A stretch of 64,000 bases of DNA from Tomitella biformata AHU 1821. GTDB taxonomy: Bacteria; Actinomycetota; Actinomycetes; Mycobacteriales; Mycobacteriaceae. The stretch spans positions 211,631-275,630 of the forward strand of contig NZ_BAVQ01000070.1 in assembly GCF_000524475.1 (NCBI RefSeq). Direction: 5' to 3'. This document shows, piece by piece, positions 59,969 to 64,000 of this stretch; position 1 is the stretch's first letter; each line of letters starts with the position of its first letter. The position numbers and the translations under genes are program-made. Under the pieces are notes generated by a model that was not told the origin of the DNA, made no database searches, and saw only the letters and a list, made by a program, of their open reading frames with translations.

Positions 59969-62254
59969 ATGAGTACCGCAGTTCCGGCAGGAATCGGCTC
60001 CAGCGTCCTCGGCTACCCGAGGATCGGCCCGCGGCGCGAGCTCAAGCGCGCGCTTGAGGCCTACTGGCACGGCAGCTCCACCCGCGACGAGCTCCGCGCC
60101 GTGGGCAAGGAGATCCAAGAGCAGACGTGGCTAGAGTTGGCCGCGACCGGGCTTGGCCAGGTTCCGGGCAACACCTTCTCGTTCTATGACCACATCCTGG
60201 ACAACGCGCTCATGTTCGGCGCCGTCCCGGGTCGCTTCCGTGATCTTCAGGGCGAGCTGGACCCCCTCGACTTCTACTTCGCCATGGCCCGCGGCGTCCC
60301 CGGCCACCCGCCGCTGGAGCTCGCGAAGTTCATCAGCTCCAACTACTACTACCGCGCCCCCGAGCTGGACCAGAACACCGCGTTCGAGCTGAACGCCGAG
60401 GTGCTGCTCGACGAGGTCCGCCGGTCCAAGGCCCACAACGTGGAGCTGCGGCCCGTTGTCCTCGGCCCGCTCTCGTTGCTGCTGCTCAGCAAGCTCAGCG
60501 CCGACGCGGACGAGGGCTTCCACCAGCTGGATCTGCTCGAGCCGCTGCTCGTCGCGTACGAGAAGCTCTTCGAGCAGCTCGCCCGCGCCGGCGTCACCTG
60601 CGTGCAGCTCGACGAGCCGTGGTTCACCCTGGAGCGCAGCGAGCGCGAGCTCGAGGCTTTCAGCCGCGCCTACCGCGAGCTGTCCGAGGCCCCGCTGCGT
60701 CCGCGACTGCTCGTCACCGGCCCGTACGGCGACTTCGGCTCGGCGCTGCCGCTGCTGGCCGCCACGAAGGTCGAGGCCATCGCCCTAGACCTGGTCAACG
60801 CGCGCAAATCTGCCGCCGAGCTCATCGCGATCCCCGGCATGAAGCGCAAGCGCCTCTACGCCGGCGTCATCGACGGCAAGAACGTCTGGCGCATCGACAA
60901 GGTCAAGACGCTCGAGTACCTGCAGGAGCTCTACGCCGCGATGCCGGACATCGTGGTCTCCACCTCCTGCTCGCTGATGCACGTGCCCTATGACGTGCTC
61001 AGCGAGTACGACCTGGACGACGAGGTCGCCGGGCACCTGGCGTTCGCCAAGCAGAAGGTCGGCGAGTCCGTCGCCCTGGCGCGGGCCCTGAGGAACGGCG
61101 CGCCGGAGAAGTGGGCCAGCGTCGTCATGGCCCCGGCGGCCACGCCCAACGCGGCCGTCCGCGCCCGCGTCGCGGCCGTCACGCCCGCTGACCTGCAGCG
61201 ACCGGCCTTTGCCGAGCGCCGCGTCGCGCAGCAGAAGTCCGTGCCGCTGCCGCCCGTCCCAGTCACCACGCTGGGCTCGTTCCCGCAGACGACGGAGATC
61301 CGCCAGGCCCGCTACGACCTGGGCCAGGGGCGCATGACGCAGGACGAGTACACCGCCCGCGTGCATGAGGAGATCGAGCGCGTCATCCGCCTGCAGGAGG
61401 ACATCGGCCTGGACGTGCTGGTGCACGGTGAGGTCGAGCGCAACGACATGGTGCAGTTCTTCGCCGAGCAGCTCGACGGCTACGCGGTGACCCGCAACGG
61501 CTGGGTGCAGGTCTACGGCTCGCGCAGCGTGCGGCCGCCCGTGCTGTACGGCGACGTCTCGCGGCCGGGGCCCATGTCGGTGGACTGGATCGCCTACGCG
61601 CAGTCGCTGACGGACAAGCCGGTCAAGGGCATCCTCACCGGCCCCGTGACCATGATGGCGCTGTCCTATGTGCGCGATGACCAGCCAGTGGAGCAGACCG
61701 CCCAGCAGCTGGCGCTCGCCGTGCGGGACGAGGTCGCAGACCTCGAGGCCGCGGGCATCAAGATCATCCAGGTCGACGAGCCCGCGATCCGCACCCTGCT
61801 GCCCCGTCAGGACGTGGGCCGCGAGGAGTACCTCGAGTGGGCGGTCGGGGCGTTCCGCCTGGCCACCGGCGGCGCGGCGATCGACACGCAGATCCACACG
61901 CACATCGGGCTCTCCCGCGTGCGCTCGGTGGTCGAGGCCATCGAGCACCTGGACTGCGACGTCACGTACATCATCTTGACCCGCACCATCGACTGGGTCC
62001 TCGACGCGCTCGAGGACTCGGGCCTGACCCGCGGCGTCGGGCCGGGCGTGTACGAGACGAAGTCCGCGTATGTGCCGGACATCGACGAGCTCGACGCGCG
62101 CCTCACCCGCGCCGCCCAGTCCATCGAGCCGGAGCGGCTGTGGGCAAACCCGGACGGCGGCCTCAAGACACGGCACTACTCGCAGCTCGAACCGTCGCTG
62201 CGCAACCTCGTGGCCGCGGCCCGCAGGCTGCGTCGCCGCACGTCGGCGGAGTGA
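59969..62254 (+). CDS. MetE homologue with altered zinc site
   Basis: 761 residues, full-length cobalamin-independent methionine synthase architecture: N-terminal barrel from SVLGYPRIGPRRELKRALEAYW, C-terminal barrel from TTLGSFPQTTEIR. Substrate segments are preserved (VLVHGEVERNDMVQFF, GWVQVYGSR, SLTDKPVKGILTGPVTMM, IIQVDEPAIR). But by alignment with E. coli MetE (constant +4 offset) only one zinc ligand remains: His645 (= H641); Gly647 replaces C643, Ile669 replaces E665 and Gly730 replaces C726 (NPDGGLKTR). The conserved His of GPGVYDIHSP is Lys698. The gene is intact, so it is maintained. It may be catalytically dead, use different chemistry, or have another methyl acceptor. ATG 59969 is used, with AGGAAAGG upstream; GTG 59939 is an alternative. 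Confidence 0.85.
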   Translation: MSTAVPAGIGSSVLGYPRIGPRRELKRALEAYWHGSSTRDELRAVGKEIQEQTWLELAATGLGQVPGNTFSFYDHILDNALMFGAVPGRFRDLQGELDPLDFYFAMARGVPGHPPLELAKFISSNYYYRAPELDQNTAFELNAEVLLDEVRRSKAHNVELRPVVLGPLSLLLLSKLSADADEGFHQLDLLEPLLVAYEKLFEQLARAGVTCVQLDEPWFTLERSERELEAFSRAYRELSEAPLRPRLLVTGPYGDFGSALPLLAATKVEAIALDLVNARKSAAELIAIPGMKRKRLYAGVIDGKNVWRIDKVKTLEYLQELYAAMPDIVVSTSCSLMHVPYDVLSEYDLDDEVAGHLAFAKQKVGESVALARALRNGAPEKWASVVMAPAATPNAAVRARVAAVTPADLQRPAFAERRVAQQKSVPLPPVPVTTLGSFPQTTEIRQARYDLGQGRMTQDEYTARVHEEIERVIRLQEDIGLDVLVHGEVERNDMVQFFAEQLDGYAVTRNGWVQVYGSRSVRPPVLYGDVSRPGPMSVDWIAYAQSLTDKPVKGILTGPVTMMALSYVRDDQPVEQTAQQLALAVRDEVADLEAAGIKIIQVDEPAIRTLLPRQDVGREEYLEWAVGAFRLATGGAAIDTQIHTHIGLSRVRSVVEAIEHLDCDVTYIILTRTIDWVLDALEDSGLTRGVGPGVYETKSAYVPDIDELDARLTRAAQSIEPERLWANPDGGLKTRHYSQLEPSLRNLVAAARRLRRRTSAE

Positions 62255-62258
62255 CGTC

Positions 62259-62939
62259 TCAGGTCAGCTCGCTGAACCGCTCCGCGTCCCGGATCTGCCC
62301 GGAGACGATAATCGTGTCGCCCGGCGCGATCACGGTGTCTGCCGTGGCGTAGGTGAATCCGCTGCCGGGCTGCTTGATCGCCACCACCGTCACCCGATGC
62401 TCCGTGCGGGTGGTGGTCTCGCCGAGGCGCTTGCCCAGCAAGAATGCGGGCGGTGTGGTCTTGACCATCGCGTAACCGTCGTCGAACTCGATGTAGTCGA
62501 GCATGCGTCCGCGTACCAGGTGGGCCACCCGCTTGCCCATGTCGTGCTCGGGCCGCACCACATGATGCACGCCGATCTGGGACAGGATCTTCGCGTGCGC
62601 GTTGCTGATCGCCTTGGCCCACACGTTGGTGACGCCCATTGAGATCAGCGCGGACGCGGTGAGCAGGCTGGCCTCCAGGTCGGAGCCAATGCCCACCACC
62701 GCCCGGTCGAAATCGTGCACGGACAGCTGCCGGAGCGACTCCTCGTCGGTGGTGTCGGCGATCGCGGCATGCGTGAGCCGGTTCGCGATCTTCTGCACCA
62801 CCGCCTCATCCGCGTCGATGCCGAGGACCTCGGTGCCCTGAGCCATCAGCTCGAGCGCGAGGGACTTGCCGAATCTGCCGAGCCCCAGCACCACCACGAT
62901 CTCGGCGGACGGTTTCTTGGCCCCGATCTTCTTAGCCAA
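62259..62939 (-). CDS. KtrA/TrkA potassium channel regulatory subunit
   Basis: 226 residues. RCK domain with the nucleotide-binding VVVLGLGRFGKSLALELMAQG (about 14-34) and Asp after the second strand (GIDADE), TrkA_C domain at the end (TVIAPGDTIIVSGQ). It gates KtrB by ATP/ADP or NAD(H) binding at the inner membrane face. TTG start at 62939 chosen: GGAAAGG lies 8 nt upstream and it overlaps the last codons of ktrB by 8 bp; a longer in-frame ATG at 62978 lies inside ktrB. Confidence 0.9.
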   Translation of the reverse strand: MAKKIGAKKPSAEIVVVLGLGRFGKSLALELMAQGTEVLGIDADEAVVQKIANRLTHAAIADTTDEESLRQLSVHDFDRAVVGIGSDLEASLLTASALISMGVTNVWAKAISNAHAKILSQIGVHHVVRPEHDMGKRVAHLVRGRMLDYIEFDDGYAMVKTTPPAFLLGKRLGETTTRTEHRVTVVAIKQPGSGFTYATADTVIAPGDTIIVSGQIRDAERFSELT

Positions 62940-63927
62940 TGTGTGGCCTTTCCACGGGCAGTTCGTAGCGCCGGCCACGGTCGCGGCCGGCGAGTGCGCT
63001 GACGAGGGTGATGGAGCCGACCCGCCCCAGGTACATCAGTGGGATCAAGATCAGCTGGCCCCAACCGGGCAGCTGCGCGGTGATTCCAGTGGACAGCCCC
63101 ACCGTCGCGAATGCGGACGTCACCTCGAAGAGCAGGGCACTTAGGTCGAACTGGGTGCCGGCGAGCAGGGCCAGGGTCGGGAGGGCAACGAGCGCCACGC
63201 CGATCAGCGCCACCGCGAGGGCCTGCCGCTGCACGCGCGGGTCGATCCGGCGGTGGAAGGCGATCACGGACCGCTCGCCGCGGACCTCGGCGATGATGAC
63301 GAACAGCAGCACCGCGAACGTGGTGACTTTGATACCGCCCGAGGTGCCGCCGCTGCCGCCGCCGATGAACATCAACAGGTCTGTCACCAGGAGGGTCGCG
63401 CCGTCCGCGTCCGCGTAGTCGATGCTGTTGAATCCGGCGGTGCGGGGCATCACGCCCTGGAATGTGCCTACCAGCAGCTTCGACGCCCAGCCATAGCCCT
63501 GCAGGGTGTGGGTCCACTCCAGCAAGACCACCAGGGCTGGCCCGACTATCAGCAGCACGGCGGTGGTGGAGACCGTCAGCTTGGTGTGCAGGCTCCACCG
63601 GTGGGTGGCACCGCGTAGTCGACGGCCCACCTCGAAGAGCACGGGGAAGCCGATGCCGCCGAGGATGACCGCGGCCATCAGCGGCACACAGATCCAGGGG
63701 TCGTCGGCGAATCCGATGATGTTGTCGGTGTAGAGCGCGAAGCCGGCGTTGTTGAAGGCGGAGACCGCGTGGAACACACCGAGCCACAGCGCCCGCGCCG
63801 GCGGCTCGCCGTAGCCGAAGGCGAAGCGGGCCGCGAGGAGCACAGCGACGGTCAGCTCGATGGCCACGCTGAGCTTGATCACCCCGACGACGATGCCGCG
63901 CACATCGCCCAGTCCTTCGGTGCGCAC
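62932..63927 (-). CDS. KtrB/TrkH potassium uptake subunit, apparently N-terminally truncated
   Basis: 331 residues as visible, against about 440 for full-length KtrB. Three of the four pore repeats are clear: SAFNNAGFALYTDN, MPRTAGFNSIDYAD and SAFATVGLSTGIT, each with the filter Gly. The gating-loop region IGGGSGGTSGGIKVTTFAVLL (third repeat) is intact. The first repeat is missing: the GTG at 63927 starts just before the second repeat, and 14 codons upstream an in-frame TGA (63967-63969) closes the frame. Neither other frame up to 64000 reads like KtrB. Either a frameshift/deletion or a sequencing error is involved. The partner KtrA gene overlaps its 3' end. Confidence 0.8.
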   Translation of the reverse strand: MRTEGLGDVRGIVVGVIKLSVAIELTVAVLLAARFAFGYGEPPARALWLGVFHAVSAFNNAGFALYTDNIIGFADDPWICVPLMAAVILGGIGFPVLFEVGRRLRGATHRWSLHTKLTVSTTAVLLIVGPALVVLLEWTHTLQGYGWASKLLVGTFQGVMPRTAGFNSIDYADADGATLLVTDLLMFIGGGSGGTSGGIKVTTFAVLLFVIIAEVRGERSVIAFHRRIDPRVQRQALAVALIGVALVALPTLALLAGTQFDLSALLFEVTSAFATVGLSTGITAQLPGWGQLILIPLMYLGRVGSITLVSALAGRDRGRRYELPVERPHIG

Positions 63928-64000
63928 TGAGGTTCCCCAGGGTTGGTGGACATCGAGATAGCGGGATCATAGGTCCTGCTGGAAGGATGTTTCCATGTCA

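Overview
The window is high-GC actinobacterial DNA from a mycolic-acid-containing bacterium (Mycobacteriales), probably outside Mycobacterium itself. The grounds are a type VII (ESX) secretion locus with PE, PPE and EspG, an Ag85-type mycoloyltransferase, a RamB glyoxylate regulator, GroEL2 ending in GGMGGMDF, and several leaderless-type promoters. The genus cannot be fixed from the sequence alone. From memory, gene order follows the M. tuberculosis Rv0428c-Rv0468 backbone in blocks: GNAT-def-DUF3263-LytR_C-sodC-ybdK, then pssA-psd-moeA, then groEL2, then a prolyl oligopeptidase, then lpd, then a carboxymuconolactone-decarboxylase-like gene, ramB, icl and fadB2.

Layout. 1-4 kb: a glpD/TetR pair divergent from an AGPS-like FAD oxidase and a lipid-kinase gene. 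4-8.7 kb: the Rv0428c-Rv0433-like block, including a SodC-like lipoprotein without metal-ligand histidines. 8.7-14.8 kb: a six-gene Mrp Na+/H+ antiporter operon. 15-32.3 kb: the ESX locus (PE, PPE, espG, eccE, eccB, mycP, eccD, eccC, an EspC-like protein, an NlpC/P60 hydrolase, EspD/H-like and YbaB-like proteins, esxB, esxA), with a DUF222/HNH nuclease gene inside it and no eccA. 32.3-37 kb: a pssA-psd-yeaQ-moeA-MFS run. 37-39.2 kb: a TetR regulator divergent from a second MFS pump. 40.6-42.4 kb: groEL2 behind two CIRCE operators.

42.6-50.6 kb is the least ordinary part. It carries nine well-supported ORFs of 44-56 codons with good ribosome binding sites. Four form a duplicated two-gene cassette directly downstream of groEL2, the position of porH/porA in Corynebacterium glutamicum. 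Two single genes follow, then a secreted mycoloyltransferase, then three hydrophobic peptide genes on the minus strand. Most units end in strong hairpins, and CRP/GlxR-like sites lie upstream of several. A locus for mycolate-outer-membrane peptides (channel formers or O-mycoloylated proteins) is the best hypothesis. An IS1634-type transposase remnant sits among them.

50.8-59.8 kb: lpd, an AarF kinase, a carboxymuconolactone-decarboxylase-like gene, an SDR, ramB, a lipoprotein, aceA (isocitrate lyase, with a perfect RamB-type palindrome upstream) and a 3-hydroxybutyryl-CoA dehydrogenase; this is an acetate and fatty-acid carbon module. 60-62.3 kb: a full-length MetE homologue in which three of four zinc ligands and a conserved active-site His are substituted. 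62.3-64 kb: a KtrA/KtrB potassium system whose KtrB seems to lack its first quarter. No tRNA, rRNA or CRISPR array was seen.
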